Shown: positions 17,143-26,886, counted from the stretch's first letter. The stretch: DNA of 64,000 nucleotides from Haloarcula vallismortis ATCC 29715 (GCF_000337775.1 NZ_AOLQ01000042.1:1-64000), one strand, 5' to 3'. Made by a program: numbers and translations. The notes: generated by a model from the sequence alone, not told the origin.

Positions 17143-17678
17143 CAGACGTCACCTCGGTTCGGTTTGCGGGTGATGTACACCCCATCCTGGAACACGCGCA
17201 CGTCCTTGTCGTTGATGCGCGTAAGCTGCTCGATGTCTGCGGCGGTCTGGCCGACGGCTTCGATGTCGGGACCGCTGATGGTCAGCTCCTCGCCGTCGAT
17301 TTCGACGTCCGTGTCGCCGTGGATCGTCGTGCGGCGGGGGGCCTTCTCGCCCAGGAAGTTCTCGATGACGACTTCGTCACCCTCGACGTCGACCTGCATC
17401 GGGAAGTGGGAGTAGAATACCTCCATACCGTACTCCCAGCCCTCGGTCACGCCGTGGAACATGTTCTCGATGTGGCTCTGGAAGGTACCGATCGTCGACA
17501 TCGTCTTGGCGTTGTCCTCGTCGGACTCGATGGCGACCGTGTCGCCGTCGACGGACACGTCGATGTCAGGGTACCAGAGCCGACGTGTGACGCTGCCGTT
17601 GTCCCCCTCGACAGTGATGTCGAGATGGTCCTGCTCGGCGTCCACGTCCTCCGGAATCTCCAGTTCTACTCGTGGCAT
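17142..17678 (-). CDS. rpl6: Large ribosomal subunit protein uL6
   Basis: uL6 (178 residues) lies near the sarcin-ricin loop and factor-binding site. Two repeated L6 folds are visible, the second with '[20 protein letters not shown]' and the C-terminal '[20 protein letters not shown]'. From memory it is nearly identical to H. marismortui L6. It shares 1 base with rpl32e, and rps8 lies 2 bases upstream. Confidence 0.97.
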   Translation of the reverse strand: MPRVELEIPEDVDAEQDHLDITVEGDNGSVTRRLWYPDIDVSVDGDTVAIESDEDNAKTMSTIGTFQSHIENMFHGVTEGWEYGMEVFYSHFPMQVDVEGDEVVIENFLGEKAPRRTTIHGDTDVEIDGEELTISGPDIEAVGQTAADIEQLTRINDKDVRVFQDGVYITRKPNRGDV

Positions 17679-17680
17679 TG

Positions 17681-18073
17681 TTAGTATACGTACGCGATGA
17701 CTTGGCCACCGACGCCCTGCTCACGAGCCTCGTAGTGGCTCATGATGCCGTGGCTGGTCGTAACGACGAGGGTCCCGTAGTCACGGGCGGGGAGGAACCG
17801 CTTCTCCCACTTTTCGAACTCGTCTGCGCCCGCAGAGTAGCGGGGCTTGACCGGGCCACACTCGTTGATGGCTCCTTTCAGTTCGACTTCGAACTCGCCG
17901 GCTTTGCCGTCGTCGACGAAGCTGAACCCGTCGATGTACCCGCGGTCATAGAAGACCTCGAGGACGCTGCCGATCTCGTTCGAAGCGGGCGATACTGTCT
18001 GCTCTAGATGCCCGACGCTTTCGGCGTTGTTAAGCGCCGACAGTGCGTTGGCAAATGGGTCGTTCCCTGTCAT
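17681..18073 (-). CDS. rps8: Small ribosomal subunit protein uS8
   Basis: uS8 (130 residues) binds helix 21 of 16S rRNA early in 30S assembly. I start at the ATG at 18073 ('MTGNDPFANALSALNNAESV'), 2 bases after the rps14 stop. The longer frame to 18133 would run into rps14 and lacks family similarity. The signature 'ARDYGTLVVTTSHGIMSHYE' is near the C-terminus. Confidence 0.97.
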   Translation of the reverse strand: MTGNDPFANALSALNNAESVGHLEQTVSPASNEIGSVLEVFYDRGYIDGFSFVDDGKAGEFEVELKGAINECGPVKPRYSAGADEFEKWEKRFLPARDYGTLVVTTSHGIMSHYEAREQGVGGQVIAYVY

Positions 18074-18075
18074 TG

Positions 18076-18261
18076 TTAGCTGTACTTCTTGAAGCCCATG
18101 CCCCGCGAGATCTCGCGGAAGCACTGGCGGCACAGCCAGATGTTGTACTTGCCGACGAGTCCCTGTTCGCGCCCGCAGCGCTGACAGGACTCGAGCTGGC
18201 CAGTTCGCTCACTGGTTGCCGTCTCGGAATCGGGCTCGTCTGTGGTTTCACTTTCGCTCAT
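18076..18261 (-). CDS. rps14: Small ribosomal subunit protein uS14, zinc-binding type
   Basis: This uS14 has 61 residues. The second half has the zinc ribbon C-x2-C-x14-C-x2-C ('[20 protein letters not shown]', then '[16 protein letters not shown]'). The N-terminal 20 residues are an acidic, S/T-rich tail not needed for the fold. It overlaps rpl5 by 4 bases. Its small size makes it easy to miss, but the motif and operon position are decisive. Confidence 0.97.
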   Translation of the reverse strand: MSESETTDEPDSETATSERTGQLESCQRCGREQGLVGKYNIWLCRQCFREISRGMGFKKYS

Positions 18262-18791
18262 TCGCTCACCTCCACGTCGTAGGTCGACTCGATGAAGGCG
18301 ACCGCGTCCGCCGGGTTGAGTCGATGCTTCGTCGGAATCGAGCGCGACGCCTTGTCGCGCTTTGCGACGCGGTAGCCGGGGCGGACGAGGTTGACCGTCA
18401 CGTCCAGCCCGTAGATTCCGATGCTCGGGTCGTACTCCTGGCTCGGGAACTCGGTGTGTTCCTCGATGCCGAAGCTGAAGTTGCCGGTGTCATCGAACTG
18501 GCTCGTCGCCAGTTCGGCGAGCGGCAGTGCGGTGTCGAGGAACTCCTCGGCTATCTCGTCGCGAAGGGTGACCTTCGCACCGATGGGGTCGCCCTCGCGG
18601 ATGTCGAACTCGCCGACGGTCCGCTTGGCCTTCGTTCGCACCGGCGCCTGCCCGGTGATCTCCCCGAGGATGTCCTCCGCGTTGGCGAGGTCGCGGCCAC
18701 CGTGGCCGATACCCATGTGAACGACGACCTTCTCGATGCGCGGCTCGCGCATCTCGTGGAAGTCGCCGCCGGACTCACTCTCGGAGCTCAT
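18258..18791 (-). CDS. rpl5: Large ribosomal subunit protein uL5
   Basis: uL5 (177 residues) binds 5S rRNA with uL18 and contacts the P-site tRNA elbow. Key segments are '[20 protein letters not shown]', '[20 protein letters not shown]' and '[20 protein letters not shown]'. The sequence matches, from memory, H. marismortui L5 with only scattered changes, a main basis for the genus call. It overlaps rps4e and rps14 by 4 bases each. Confidence 0.97.
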   Translation of the reverse strand: MSSESESGGDFHEMREPRIEKVVVHMGIGHGGRDLANAEDILGEITGQAPVRTKAKRTVGEFDIREGDPIGAKVTLRDEIAEEFLDTALPLAELATSQFDDTGNFSFGIEEHTEFPSQEYDPSIGIYGLDVTVNLVRPGYRVAKRDKASRSIPTKHRLNPADAVAFIESTYDVEVSE

Positions 18792-19543
18792 TCGTCATCA
18801 CCCTCGCTCGCGGCTTCGCCGCTCACGGTCTCCGACTCGTCGTCCGAGTCGCTCGTGAAGTTCTCGTCAATGACGACGACGTACTCTTCGACCGTTTCGA
18901 AGCCTTCACCATCGTCTTGCGAGACGATCACGTTGTTCTGGGCTGAACCCGGCGTCACCTGAATCTCTTCGATTTCGCCGACTTCGCCCGCGTGGGCGCC
19001 GTCGACGGCGGTGACGAGCGCGCCCTCTTCGTACTCGAAGTGGGCCACGATCTCGCCGTCCTCGTTACCGACGACGATGGAGTCGCCACCGTCGTAGGTC
19101 TGGCCGTCCTCGACGATGAGCGTCTCACCGTCGTGGAGACCAAGCTGGACGTCGCCACCGGAGACGTGGGTCTTGGTGACGATCTTGCCGAGCTTCGATT
19201 GGGCCGCGTCCGGGTCGATTGCGGTCAGCGCCAGCCGACCGCCCTCGCCGGGGAACACGCGGTAGTACTCCTCGCGCTCGGTGAAGGCCAGAATGTCGAA
19301 CATCCCGACGGGGCGTTCCTCGTCGGAGATGGCCTTCCCGTTGATGAGGACGTTGTCCTCGTTGAGGGCATAGCGGGCTTCCTTGCGGTTGTCGGCGTAG
19401 CCGAGCACGTCCCGAAGGACGATGAGAAGGGGAACCCCGTCCTCACCGTGCGGGCCGGCACCGGCTTTCACCGTAAACGTCGCTGTCTTGCGCTCTACGG
19501 GCCAGCTGTCCGGCACCGAGAGTCGCTTCTGGTGGTTACTCAT
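18788..19543 (-). CDS. rps4e: Small ribosomal subunit protein eS4
   Basis: eS4 is an archaeal/eukaryotic protein of the 30S body, here 251 residues. An S4-like RNA-binding region is at about 40-100 ('[20 protein letters not shown]'), followed by the central domain and a KOW-like segment near 170-195 ('[20 protein letters not shown]'). The last 30 residues are an acidic S/D/E tail typical of halophiles. It overlaps rpl24 and rpl5 by 4 bases. Confidence 0.96.
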   Translation of the reverse strand: MSNHQKRLSVPDSWPVERKTATFTVKAGAGPHGEDGVPLLIVLRDVLGYADNRKEARYALNEDNVLINGKAISDEERPVGMFDILAFTEREEYYRVFPGEGGRLALTAIDPDAAQSKLGKIVTKTHVSGGDVQLGLHDGETLIVEDGQTYDGGDSIVVGNEDGEIVAHFEYEEGALVTAVDGAHAGEVGEIEEIQVTPGSAQNNVIVSQDDGEGFETVEEYVVVIDENFTSDSDDESETVSGEAASEGDDE

Positions 19544-19902
19544 GCGGAATCATCCTCCGATTCGAGACGCGCCTCGCGCTTCTCGTCTTCGAGGTCTAGG
19601 TCCGTCACGCGGACGTTTGAGGTGTCAAGCGGCCGCGGGACTTCCTCACCGTCCGTCTTTTCGAGCGTGACGTCTTCGACGTGGATGACAGCCTTGTCGA
19701 GATTGACTTCGAGGACTTCGCCTTCTTCGCCGGCGTAGTCGCCACGGAGCACCTCGACGGTGTCACCAGCGTTGACGCGGACGTTGCGCTGGCCGTACTC
19801 CTCGCGGAGGTCGGCCGTAAGCGTCGCCCGGACCTGCTTGTGCCGCTCGTGAAGCGGGGCACGTCGTTGACTCTTGCGTTGTTTGTCTGGTTGCTTGCTC
19901 AT
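19540..19902 (-). CDS. rpl24: Large ribosomal subunit protein uL24
   Basis: uL24 (120 residues) is one of the proteins starting 50S assembly and lies near the exit tunnel. The KOW motif is clear at about 40-75 ('[20 protein letters not shown]', '[20 protein letters not shown]'). The N-terminus '[20 protein letters not shown]' is the basic archaeal extension. It lies 4 bases after rpl14. Confidence 0.97.
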   Translation of the reverse strand: MSKQPDKQRKSQRRAPLHERHKQVRATLTADLREEYGQRNVRVNAGDTVEVLRGDYAGEEGEVLEVNLDKAVIHVEDVTLEKTDGEEVPRPLDTSNVRVTDLDLEDEKREARLESEDDSA

Positions 19903-19906
19903 GGTT

Positions 19907-20305
19907 CTATACGATCATCGTCGCTGCTGATGCCACACTGCCGAATCGCTGTGCGACTTCCCGTGCGATGGGACCTTTCAGCTCGGTCCCGCGCGGGTCC
20001 TCGTTCTCGTCGACGATGACGGCCGCGTTGTCTTCGAACTTGACGCGGGTGCCGTCGGGTCGACGGATCGGCTTTCGCTGGCGGACGACGACGGCTTCGA
20101 GCACCTGGCGACGCATTTCGGGCGTCCCCTTGGTGACCGAGACCGTGATCTTGTCGCCCAGCCCAGCCTTGGGGTGGCGGTTCTTCGTTCCCGAGTAGCC
20201 GTGGACGGAAATGACCTTGAGTTCGCGCGCTCCCGTGTTGTCCGCACACGTGATGAGCGAGCCCTTCTCCAGGCCTTGCGTGACGTCAGCACCGAGTGCT
20301 TCCAT
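19907..20305 (-). CDS. rpl14: Large ribosomal subunit protein uL14
   Basis: uL14 (132 residues) forms part of the 30S-50S interface. '[20 protein letters not shown]' and '[20 protein letters not shown]' are strongly conserved, and '[20 protein letters not shown]' ends the fold. It shares 1 base with rps17. Confidence 0.97.
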   Translation of the reverse strand: MEALGADVTQGLEKGSLITCADNTGARELKVISVHGYSGTKNRHPKAGLGDKITVSVTKGTPEMRRQVLEAVVVRQRKPIRRPDGTRVKFEDNAAVIVDENEDPRGTELKGPIAREVAQRFGSVASAATMIV

Positions 20306-20658
20306 CAGGCATCACCGTCCTGTTCGTCGTTCGCGGCCTCATCCGAGCCCGCGCTAACGACGACGTGGCTTTTCGTTTTCGAGAGCGGTCGACACTCTGC
20401 TATCGTGACCGTGTCACCAACCGCGAGGTCGAGACAATCGGGTGCGTGAGCCGGAACGCGGCTCCGCCGCTTCATGAAGCGGTCGTATTTCGGCACCTTC
20501 ACGTCGTACTCGCGCTCGACGACAACGGTCTTCTCCATGTCAGTGGAGGCTACCTCGCCGTTCAGTGTCTGTCCGCGCACGGAGAGCTCTCCGTGGAACG
20601 GGCAGTTCTGATCGGCACAGGTGTCCTCCGGTTCCTGTACGTTCAGTCCTAGCGCCAT
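20305..20658 (-). CDS. rps17: Small ribosomal subunit protein uS17
   Basis: uS17 (117 residues) is an early 16S rRNA binder with an OB fold. The archaeal N-terminus '[20 protein letters not shown]' precedes the OB domain '[20 protein letters not shown]'. It ends in an acidic tail. It overlaps the 3' end of rnp1 by 10 bases, the longest overlap in the operon. Confidence 0.96.
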   Translation of the reverse strand: MALGLNVQEPEDTCADQNCPFHGELSVRGQTLNGEVASTDMEKTVVVEREYDVKVPKYDRFMKRRSRVPAHAPDCLDLAVGDTVTIAECRPLSKTKSHVVVSAGSDEAANDEQDGDA

Positions 20659-20933
20659 AGTGAATCTCCTGTGTTCTCTGTGCGACGAGCGGGACGCGCG
20701 ACGAGTCGGTCGCCATCGACGAGAACCGTCTCGGTCGACAGGTCAAACGCGAATGTCGCGCTGTCCTTCGGCACGTGCCACACCCGGTCGGCCCCCTCGA
20801 TTGTCAGCATCTGTGTCGTCTCCATGACGACAGTTCCGCTGATACCGACGGCGTCCGGGTTGGACGCCGCGACGACCTCGCAGTCGAGGCCGACGAGTTC
20901 GTGTCGTGGGAGCGTCTCGGGTGTCAGTGGCAT
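20649..20933 (-). CDS. rnp1: Ribonuclease P protein component 1 (Rpp29 homologue)
   Basis: Rnp1 assists the RNase P RNA in tRNA 5' maturation, usually as a pair with Rpp21. The protein has 94 residues from the ATG at 20933 ('[20 protein letters not shown]'). The longer frame to 21158 is the shadow of rpl29. The Sm-like barrel is visible in '[20 protein letters not shown]' and '[17 protein letters not shown]'. Its place between rpl29 and rps17 is standard in euryarchaea and couples tRNA processing to ribosome synthesis. Confidence 0.93.
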   Translation of the reverse strand: MPLTPETLPRHELVGLDCEVVAASNPDAVGISGTVVMETTQMLTIEGADRVWHVPKDSATFAFDLSTETVLVDGDRLVARPARRTENTGDSLWR

Positions 20934-21148
20934 TATTCGTTCTCCTGCAGGTCGCCTTCTTCGCCCTGAATCGTCTTGATGCGGGCGATGGCCTTCCGCA
21001 GCTCCTTGATGCGGCCGGGGTTCTCCGGCGCACCACCCGCGGCCTGCACGGCCCGGGCGTTCAGCAGTTCGGTCTTCAGGTCGTCGAGTTCCGCCTCGCG
21101 CTCGGCGGGCGTCATGTCCCGAATCTCTTGGACGTGGAGAACGGTCAT
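20933..21148 (-). CDS. rpl29: Large ribosomal subunit protein uL29
   Basis: uL29 is a 71-residue two-helix protein at the exit tunnel rim, next to the SRP docking site. '[20 protein letters not shown]' and '[20 protein letters not shown]' are the conserved helices. It overlaps rps3 by 4 bases and shares 1 base with rnp1. Confidence 0.97.
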   Translation of the reverse strand: MTVLHVQEIRDMTPAEREAELDDLKTELLNARAVQAAGGAPENPGRIKELRKAIARIKTIQGEEGDLQENE

Positions 21149-22059
21149 TCGTCGTCACCCTCCTCGTCCATTTCGTCCATCAGCTCTTCGGCTTCCGCTT
21201 CGACGTCCTCGTCGAGTTCCTCGTCGACAGCGTCTTCGAGTTCGTCGACATCGACGTCCTCGACATCGTCGTCAGTCGGGACTTCGACGTCTTCCTCGAC
21301 GATTTCCTCGTCGACGAACTCCTCGTCAGCCTCGGACTCGTCGTCGGCCCCGGTGGCCACGTCTTCGTCGAGTTCCTCGGCCGTCTCGCTGTCTTCAGGC
21401 TCGCCTTCGAGGAGTTCCTCGACGGACTCGCCGTCGGTGTCGGCCACGTAGTCCTCGACATCGACATCCTCGTAGATCTCGAAGTCGTCGGGGAGCTCCG
21501 CGTCCGGCGGGATGATCTTGACTCGGACCCCGATGGTGCCGAGCTTCATCACGGCGACGCCGACACCGCTGTCGACGATCTCCTCTGCGGGTTCGCCGTT
21601 GTGCTTGACGTAGCCGCGGTTGAACTTCTCCACGCGTGAGCGTGCACCAGTGACCTTTCCGGAGAGGACGATCTCTGCGCCGAGTGCGCCCGACTCCATG
21701 ATACGGTCGATGGTGGTGTGGCCCGCTTTGCGGAAGTACCAGCCACGCTCTAAGGCGTTGGCCAGTCGGTCCGCGACGATGCGGGCGTTGAGGTCCGGCT
21801 CGTCGACTTCCTGCACGTCGACCTGTGGGTCGTCGAGGTTGAAGCGGTCCTCGAGTTCCGTCGTGATCTTCCGGATGTTCTTCCCGCCCTTGCCGATGAC
21901 CATCCCTGGCTTCTCGGCTTTGAGCACGATCTGGGTCCCCATCGGCGTCTTGGCGACGTCCATGCCGCCGTAGCCGGCGCGACCGAGTTCCTCTGCGAAG
22001 AACTCGTCGATCTGGGTCCGCTGAAGTCCGTCCTCGATGAACTGTTGTTCGTCGGCCAT
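21145..22059 (-). CDS. rps3: Small ribosomal subunit protein uS3
   Basis: uS3 (304 residues from the ATG at 22059, '[20 protein letters not shown]') lines the mRNA entry channel. The KH domain GxxG loop is in '[20 protein letters not shown]', and the C-terminal S3 domain follows ('[19 protein letters not shown]'-like region). The last 100 residues are extremely rich in D/E, a long halophilic tail. The frame continuing to 22119 belongs to the rpl22 shadow. The start shares 1 base with the rpl22 stop. Confidence 0.97.
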   Translation of the reverse strand: MADEQQFIEDGLQRTQIDEFFAEELGRAGYGGMDVAKTPMGTQIVLKAEKPGMVIGKGGKNIRKITTELEDRFNLDDPQVDVQEVDEPDLNARIVADRLANALERGWYFRKAGHTTIDRIMESGALGAEIVLSGKVTGARSRVEKFNRGYVKHNGEPAEEIVDSGVGVAVMKLGTIGVRVKIIPPDAELPDDFEIYEDVDVEDYVADTDGESVEELLEGEPEDSETAEELDEDVATGADDESEADEEFVDEEIVEEDVEVPTDDDVEDVDVDELEDAVDEELDEDVEAEAEELMDEMDEEGDDE

Positions 22060-22526
22060 TATTCGTCGGCCTCCGGTTCTTCGAGGATGAGTTCGACGTC
22101 GACCTGTGGGCTGTTCCACGCCGAGGCACGCCCCATCGCGCGGGGCTTGCGACCCTGCTGCTCGCCGACCTTGTGGGCGGCGACGTGCTTGATCGTCATG
22201 GCTTCACCGTCGAAGCCCTGATGGTCGGCGTTGCCGACTGCGTTTTCCAGCAGGTCGAGGAAGGCCTTGCTGGCCTTCTCCGGGTAGCGCCCGGCGTCCC
22301 AGCCGTCGACCTTGCTTTTGTGGCCGACGCCCGAGTTGTGCTGTTTGAACGGAACGGGCTGGTCGCCCTCGATAACCGCCTCGAGGTAGTCGACAGCCTC
22401 GCCGGCCGTTTTGCCCTTGACCTCGCGGGCGATGGCCTTGCTGTGCTTGAAGCTCATCTGCCGCTCCCGGAGCATCGCTTTGGCCGTCGTGTCCGGGTCG
22501 GCTTCGACTGAGTAACTGATTCCCAT
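22059..22526 (-). CDS. rpl22: Large ribosomal subunit protein uL22
   Basis: uL22 (155 residues) has a long beta-hairpin that reaches into the exit tunnel constriction. 'MSFKHSKAIAREVKGKTAGE' and 'KHVAAHKVGEQQGRKPRAMG' (the hairpin) are conserved. The insert 'HNSGVGHKSKVDGWDAGRYP' marks the archaeal/eukaryotic (eL17) type. It lies 2 bases after rps19. Confidence 0.97.
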   Translation of the reverse strand: MGISYSVEADPDTTAKAMLRERQMSFKHSKAIAREVKGKTAGEAVDYLEAVIEGDQPVPFKQHNSGVGHKSKVDGWDAGRYPEKASKAFLDLLENAVGNADHQGFDGEAMTIKHVAAHKVGEQQGRKPRAMGRASAWNSPQVDVELILEEPEADE

Positions 22527-22528
22527 GA

Positions 22529-22951
22529 TTATTTGAGCGGTACGAACTTCGAGGAGCGTGTCGCTCCGATACCGGCCTGACCGTGTTCGACGCTACTCCG
22601 TGTGAGCTGGAACTCACCGAGGTAGTGGCCGAGCATCTCGGGCTCGACTTTGACGCGCTCGAAGTTCTGGCCGTCGTGGACGGCGAAGGTCAGCCCGACC
22701 ATCTCCGGGACCACCGGCATGTCGCGCAGGTGCGTCCGGATCGGGTCGTTGGCTGTCTCCTCTTCGCCGGCCTCGCGGGCCTTTTCGAGGAGCTTGTGTT
22801 TCTCCTCGGTCAGGCCGCGTACGATACTTCGCCGCTGTCGAGCGGGGAGCAGTTCCGCGACTTCCTCGAGCTCCATCTCCTGCAGCTCGTCGAGCGTGTG
22901 GCCGCGGAAGGAGAACTCTCCTTCGTGGCCGATTTGATATTCTGAGCTCAT
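22529..22951 (-). CDS. rps19: Small ribosomal subunit protein uS19
   Basis: uS19 (140 residues) sits in the 30S head. The N-terminal extension '[20 protein letters not shown]' is of the archaeal/eukaryotic kind. The core '[20 protein letters not shown]' and C-terminal '[20 protein letters not shown]' are conserved. It overlaps rpl2 by 4 bases. Confidence 0.97.
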
Positions 22952-23670
22952 TCGTTGCCACCTCGACCTGTTCGCTTCGAGGCGATGTCCCCGACCTTAC
23001 GGCCAGGCGGGGCGTTCCGCGAGATGGACTTGGGCTTGCCGGGGTGCTGGCGGCCACCGCCACCGAAGGGGTGGTCGACGGCGTTCATCGCCACACCGCG
23101 GACGTTGGGCCACTTGGTCCCTCGCGCTTTCATCTTGTGATGCTTGTTGCCAGCCTTCACGAACGGCTTGTCAGTTCGGCCGCCACCGGCGACGACGCCG
23201 ATGGTGGCGCGACACTGCGGGTCAAGCCGCTTCATCTCCCCGGATGGGAGCTTGACGACCGCGACGTTGCGGTCGTGGGTGAGCAGCTGGGCGTTGACAC
23301 CCGACGCGCGGGCGAACTTCCCACCGTCACCGGGGCTGGATTCGACGTTACACACCGGAACCCCCTCTGGGATCTCCGCCAGCGGGAGCGTGTTCCCGGG
23401 TGCGATCTCGGCGCTGACGCCGACCTGTAGCTCGTCACCCACCCCGACGCCTTCCGGCGCGAGGATGAGTCGTCGGTCGCCGTCTTCGAACTCGACGGCA
23501 GCGACCGGAGCCGAGCGGGCAGGGTCGTGCTCGATGTCGACGACCGTGCCGGCGACAACGTCGCCGTCCTCGACCTTGCGGTGCTCCAGATCAGCCTTGT
23601 AACGGTGCGACGGAGCGCGGAATGTGGAGGTCCCGCGGCCGCGCCGTTGTCCTTGGATTCGTCGTCCCAT
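22948..23670 (-). CDS. rpl2: Large ribosomal subunit protein uL2
   Basis: uL2 (240 residues from the ATG at 23670, '[20 protein letters not shown]') is needed for subunit association and peptidyl transfer. The longer frame to 24078 is a shadow of rpl23/rpl4. The OB and SH3-like domains are followed by the conserved loop '[20 protein letters not shown]' with the histidine close to the catalytic centre. It lies 2 bases after rpl23. Confidence 0.98.
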
Positions 23671-23672
23671 CG

Positions 23673-23930
23673 TTAGAACACCCCAATTCTGGAGGCGACT
23701 TCCTGAGCGTCGTCGTCTTCGGAGAGACGAACGACGGCCTTCTTCTCGCCGTCCATCGTGTTCTGCGTGTTGACCTTGACGACTGTCACGTCGTACTGCT
23801 CCTCGACGGCGTCGATGACCTCGCCCTTGGAGGCGCGGTCGTCGACGGCGAACTGGAGCTTGTTCTGGAAGTCCATGTCGTTCATGGCCTTCTCCGTGAC
23901 GTGTGGGTGCTTGATGACATCCCAGCTCAT
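23673..23930 (-). CDS. rpl23: Large ribosomal subunit protein uL23
   Basis: uL23 (85 residues) lies at the tunnel exit and docks SRP and the translocon. 'SWDVIKHPHVTEKAMNDMDF' and 'KGEVIDAVEEQYDVTVVKVN' identify it. It overlaps rpl4 by 4 bases. Confidence 0.97.
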   Translation of the reverse strand: MSWDVIKHPHVTEKAMNDMDFQNKLQFAVDDRASKGEVIDAVEEQYDVTVVKVNTQNTMDGEKKAVVRLSEDDDAQEVASRIGVF

Positions 23931-24667
23931 CGCTCGGCCACCTCCGCGAGTGCGGATTCCGTGAATACTGTGAGTCGACCGGGCACGCCGCCGGGCGCGA
24001 GGTCCTCCGAGTTGACCTCGCTGGCGGTTGCCACGTCGGCCCCCGCGAGGTTGCGGGCGGCCGTCGACGGCTCGTCACTGGTCACGAAGAGAATCGAGGC
24101 GGGACGACGGTACTTCCGTCCACGGGCCGAGCCCTGTCCAGCCTTGATCTTCGTCTCGTCGGCGCGTTCGATGTCGGCGTCGACATCGAGCGCCTCCAGC
24201 AGCGAGACGACTTCCTGCGTCTTGACGAGGTCCTCGAAGTCGTCGGAGACGACGACGGGCACTTCGTCACGGTCGAACTCGTGGCCACGGTCGGCGACGA
24301 GGTCGGCGTCGGCCGTCGCGGCCAGCGCCGAGCGAACGGCCAGCTGCCGTTCCTTGTCGTTGAGGTCGAGCGAGCGGTCCTTCTCGGCTTTCGGCGGGTG
24401 GGCGCTTCGCCCCTTGACCGCCTGCGGGACGCGGCGGGCACGGCCGTCCTGCTTCGGGACGTGTGCCTGCCCGCGGCCGCTACCGAAGGACTCGGCCGGC
24501 GTTCGGAGGCCGGCGTACTCGTCGGACCCGTAGTCCTGCTTCCGGTTGGCCTGTGCGGCACGTACAGCTTTGCCGATGAGGTCGGACCGAACCGGCGTCT
24601 CGAAGACGTCCGGCAGGTCGACCTCGCCGTCTGTGTTGCCGTCCAGGTCGTAGATTGTTGCCTGCAT
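23927..24667 (-). CDS. rpl4: Large ribosomal subunit protein uL4
   Basis: uL4 (246 residues) has a globular domain and a long loop that reaches the exit tunnel ('GSGRGQAHVPKQDGRARRVP'). 'IYDLDGNTDGEVDLPDVFET' is the archaeal N-terminus. It sits 3 bases after rpl3, keeping the order rpl3-rpl4-rpl23-rpl2. Confidence 0.97.
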   Translation of the reverse strand: MQATIYDLDGNTDGEVDLPDVFETPVRSDLIGKAVRAAQANRKQDYGSDEYAGLRTPAESFGSGRGQAHVPKQDGRARRVPQAVKGRSAHPPKAEKDRSLDLNDKERQLAVRSALAATADADLVADRGHEFDRDEVPVVVSDDFEDLVKTQEVVSLLEALDVDADIERADETKIKAGQGSARGRKYRRPASILFVTSDEPSTAARNLAGADVATASEVNSEDLAPGGVPGRLTVFTESALAEVAER

Positions 24668-24670
24668 AGG

Positions 24671-25687
24671 TTATCCCTGATTCGATTCGTTGGAGACGTA
24701 GCGCACCTCGGGGTCGAGGCGCGGCTGGTCGTTCGGACGCACCGCGGGTCGGAAGCGCACCAGGCGCTTGTCCGGACCGGGCACGGAGCCCTTCACGAGC
24801 GTGTACGACCCATCGACCTCGCCGTAGTTGACGAAACCGCCGTCGACGGTGGGCTCGTCGCCCTCGCCGATGTCGATGAGGCGCTTGTTGAGCTCGGTGC
24901 GCTGGTGGTAGCCGGTCTGCCCCTGCTGGGGGACCGTCGAGCGCACACGGGACGGGTTCCACGGACCGAGGTTGCCGATCCGTCGGCGCCATCCCTGACG
25001 GGCGTGCTTGCCTTTCCGCTTCTGGACGCCCCACCGCTTGACGGGACCCTGCGTCCCTTTGCCCTTCGTGACACCGGCCACGTCAGCGTACTCGCCGGCG
25101 CGGAAGATGTCGTTCATGGCGTGTTCGCCACCGTCCTCGACGAGGTCGAGGGCGTGGTCGAGGCGGTCCGAAACGGACCCACCGCCGACGCGAGTCTCCA
25201 TCACGTCGGGCTTTTTCTTCGGGACGCTCGGGACGGCGTCGGGGACGGTGTGCGTAATAACTCGCAGGTCCCCGAGGTCACCGGCCTCGTGAGCGTCGCG
25301 TATCTGTTCCTCAGCAGCGTCCGGGTCGTGGTCCTCCGGAACGTCCAGGGTCCGGTCGAGTTCCGAGTGGAACTCGTCGGTCCAGACTTCCGTCAGCGGA
25401 CGCTGACCGTACGGCGTGTCTTCGTACGCTCGCAGGGCGACGGCGCGCATCGGCGGCGTCTCGATGACTGTCACGGGGACAGTCTCCTCCATCCCCTCGC
25501 GGGGGGAGTTGGGTTCGTCGTTGACGAGCACGACGTGTGTCATGCCTGCCTTGTAGCCGGCGAACCCTTGGACGCCCGGCTGCCCGTCGTCAGACGGCCA
25601 GCTGTTGAAGCGAGGGGTCTCGCTCGTCGAGCGCTTGCGCGGGCCAAAGCCCATTGAGCCTTTGCGTGGTCTGCTTGGTTGTGGCAT
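24671..25687 (-). CDS. rpl3: Large ribosomal subunit protein uL3
   Basis: uL3 (338 residues) reaches towards the peptidyl-transferase centre and binds the 3' end of 23S rRNA. 'PQPSRPRKGSMGFGPRKRST' is the archaeal/eukaryotic N-terminus. 'DVAGVTKGKGTQGPVKRWGV' and 'RRIGNLGPWNPSRVRSTVPQ' include the conserved W-finger region. It begins 4 bases after the SPOUT methyltransferase gene. Confidence 0.98.
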   Translation of the reverse strand: MPQPSRPRKGSMGFGPRKRSTSETPRFNSWPSDDGQPGVQGFAGYKAGMTHVVLVNDEPNSPREGMEETVPVTVIETPPMRAVALRAYEDTPYGQRPLTEVWTDEFHSELDRTLDVPEDHDPDAAEEQIRDAHEAGDLGDLRVITHTVPDAVPSVPKKKPDVMETRVGGGSVSDRLDHALDLVEDGGEHAMNDIFRAGEYADVAGVTKGKGTQGPVKRWGVQKRKGKHARQGWRRRIGNLGPWNPSRVRSTVPQQGQTGYHQRTELNKRLIDIGEGDEPTVDGGFVNYGEVDGSYTLVKGSVPGPDKRLVRFRPAVRPNDQPRLDPEVRYVSNESNQG

Positions 25688-25691
25688 TCGT

Positions 25692-26537
25692 TTACTCCGT
25701 GAGGGTTAGACAGGTGAGGGAGGCGAACAGAGCTTCTTCCGTTCGCACGACCTCACTGCCCTGGTTCGGAACCGTATTCAGCCAGAGGTCGAACCCTTCT
25801 GGTTCGTCGCTCGTCTGGTCTCCCCCGACGGCGTCCGGGGCAACGTCGAGTATCGACGGTAACCCGCGCTCGGGTGCCCCGAAGGCGACGGTCATGCCGC
25901 CCTCGGCGTCGCGCCGCTCGGCCAGCTGGCCGAGACGGGTCGACGTTACCGGCTCGCCGTATCGCGAGGACGCGATAGTGAGCCCGGCATCGTCGCGCGA
26001 GAGTGCCGCATCGAGGTCCGCGGCGACAACGTCGAATCCCGTTGTGGGGGCGTCGACGAGTTTCGCCCGGACCGGCCGTCGCGAAGAGACCCTGACGGTC
26101 ACGCGCTCCCCCTGTTCCACGTCCATATCCGCTGGGACGGGAAGGGAGATCGGGTGTTGCATGCCGCAATTGACCCGGACGCGCCCATCAGCTCCGACCT
26201 CGGTCACGATTCCCTGTCTTAACGACCCCGAACCCTCAGATCCGGAGCCGGTCTGTGAACGCACGCGGAGCGGCGGCAGGACGCCGACGTACTCCAGTTC
26301 GTCCCGCTTACCCCACATCTCCTTTCGGAGGTGCGGGGGCGTCGCGGCGTACCGCAGCACGGTTTCGACGAACCCGTCTTCCCACTTGCCCGCCCCATCT
26401 GGGTCGGGGTACACTATCAGCCGATCAACCCGGTAGACCGCGGCCGCGCGGGCCACGTAACCGAGCTTGCGAGTTGCCTCGCGTCTGTCTTCGGCTTCCC
26501 GTGTGAGGGAAGACGGCACGAGTACGCTGGTCGTCAT
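25692..26537 (-). CDS. Putative SPOUT-superfamily RNA methyltransferase (COG2106 type)
   Basis: This 281-residue protein is encoded first in the ribosomal operon. It resembles the archaeal/eukaryotic SPOUT family that includes human SPOUT1/CENP-32 and yeast YMR310C, commonly found next to rpl3 in archaea. 'YVARAAAVYRVDRLIVYPDP' is the first strand-helix unit. An OB-like insert occupies about residues 95-165 ('ISLPVPADMDVEQGERVTVR'), and the knot region near 'MTVAFGAPERGLPSIL' is followed by 'NTVPNQGSEVVRTEEALFAS'. The last two segments match the SAM-binding trefoil knot. An rRNA uridine methyltransferase role is likely but the target is not known from the sequence. A promoter-like box lies about 60 bases upstream. 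Confidence 0.8.
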   Translation of the reverse strand: MTTSVLVPSSLTREAEDRREATRKLGYVARAAAVYRVDRLIVYPDPDGAGKWEDGFVETVLRYAATPPHLRKEMWGKRDELEYVGVLPPLRVRSQTGSGSEGSGSLRQGIVTEVGADGRVRVNCGMQHPISLPVPADMDVEQGERVTVRVSSRRPVRAKLVDAPTTGFDVVAADLDAALSRDDAGLTIASSRYGEPVTSTRLGQLAERRDAEGGMTVAFGAPERGLPSILDVAPDAVGGDQTSDEPEGFDLWLNTVPNQGSEVVRTEEALFASLTCLTLTE

Positions 26538-26593
26538 GCCGTGACGCTTCCACGTCGCGCCACTAGACTGTGCCGATATCTCCCCTTCCCGGG

Positions 26594-26602
26594 CTTAAAA
26601 AG
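26594..26602 (-). promoter_or_regulatory. TATA-like box of the S10-spc ribosomal operon
   Basis: Minus-strand CTTTTTAAG is centred about 61 bases before the ATG at 26537. It predicts a transcript start near 26572 and a leader of roughly 35 bases. No gene of this strand lies closer upstream, and all ribosomal genes down to secY are closely packed, so this may be the main promoter. Confidence 0.5.
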
Positions 26603-26886
26603 ACCCCGTTTCGTGCTCGCGATGCGTCGCGTTCACATGGTCCGTCATGCCGGTTCGGGAGCGATACGCACGGTGGCCGGTTTGCCGCTTCCGAAAGAGC
26701 GTGTCCCGTGACAGCATCACATGCTCGGGCCGTCAGCGAGGACGGCGATTGCCCTCACATCCCATGATTTTTCCCCGGAAAACGGAAGGCTTTTTACTCT
26801 CACCCCCGCCAGATTTGATTGCAACGAGGCGTTGCGCACTGGTGCTGAGCGACCCACGGTCGCGAAGGGCAGTGCAGCCGAAGTGA

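Noticed and set aside
22948-24078. Extended 376-codon frame for uL2 and similar extensions of uS3, Rnp1 and uS8
   Set aside because: The extra N-termini overlap neighbouring ribosomal genes in another frame and are R/S/T-rich shadows. Family starts lie inside.
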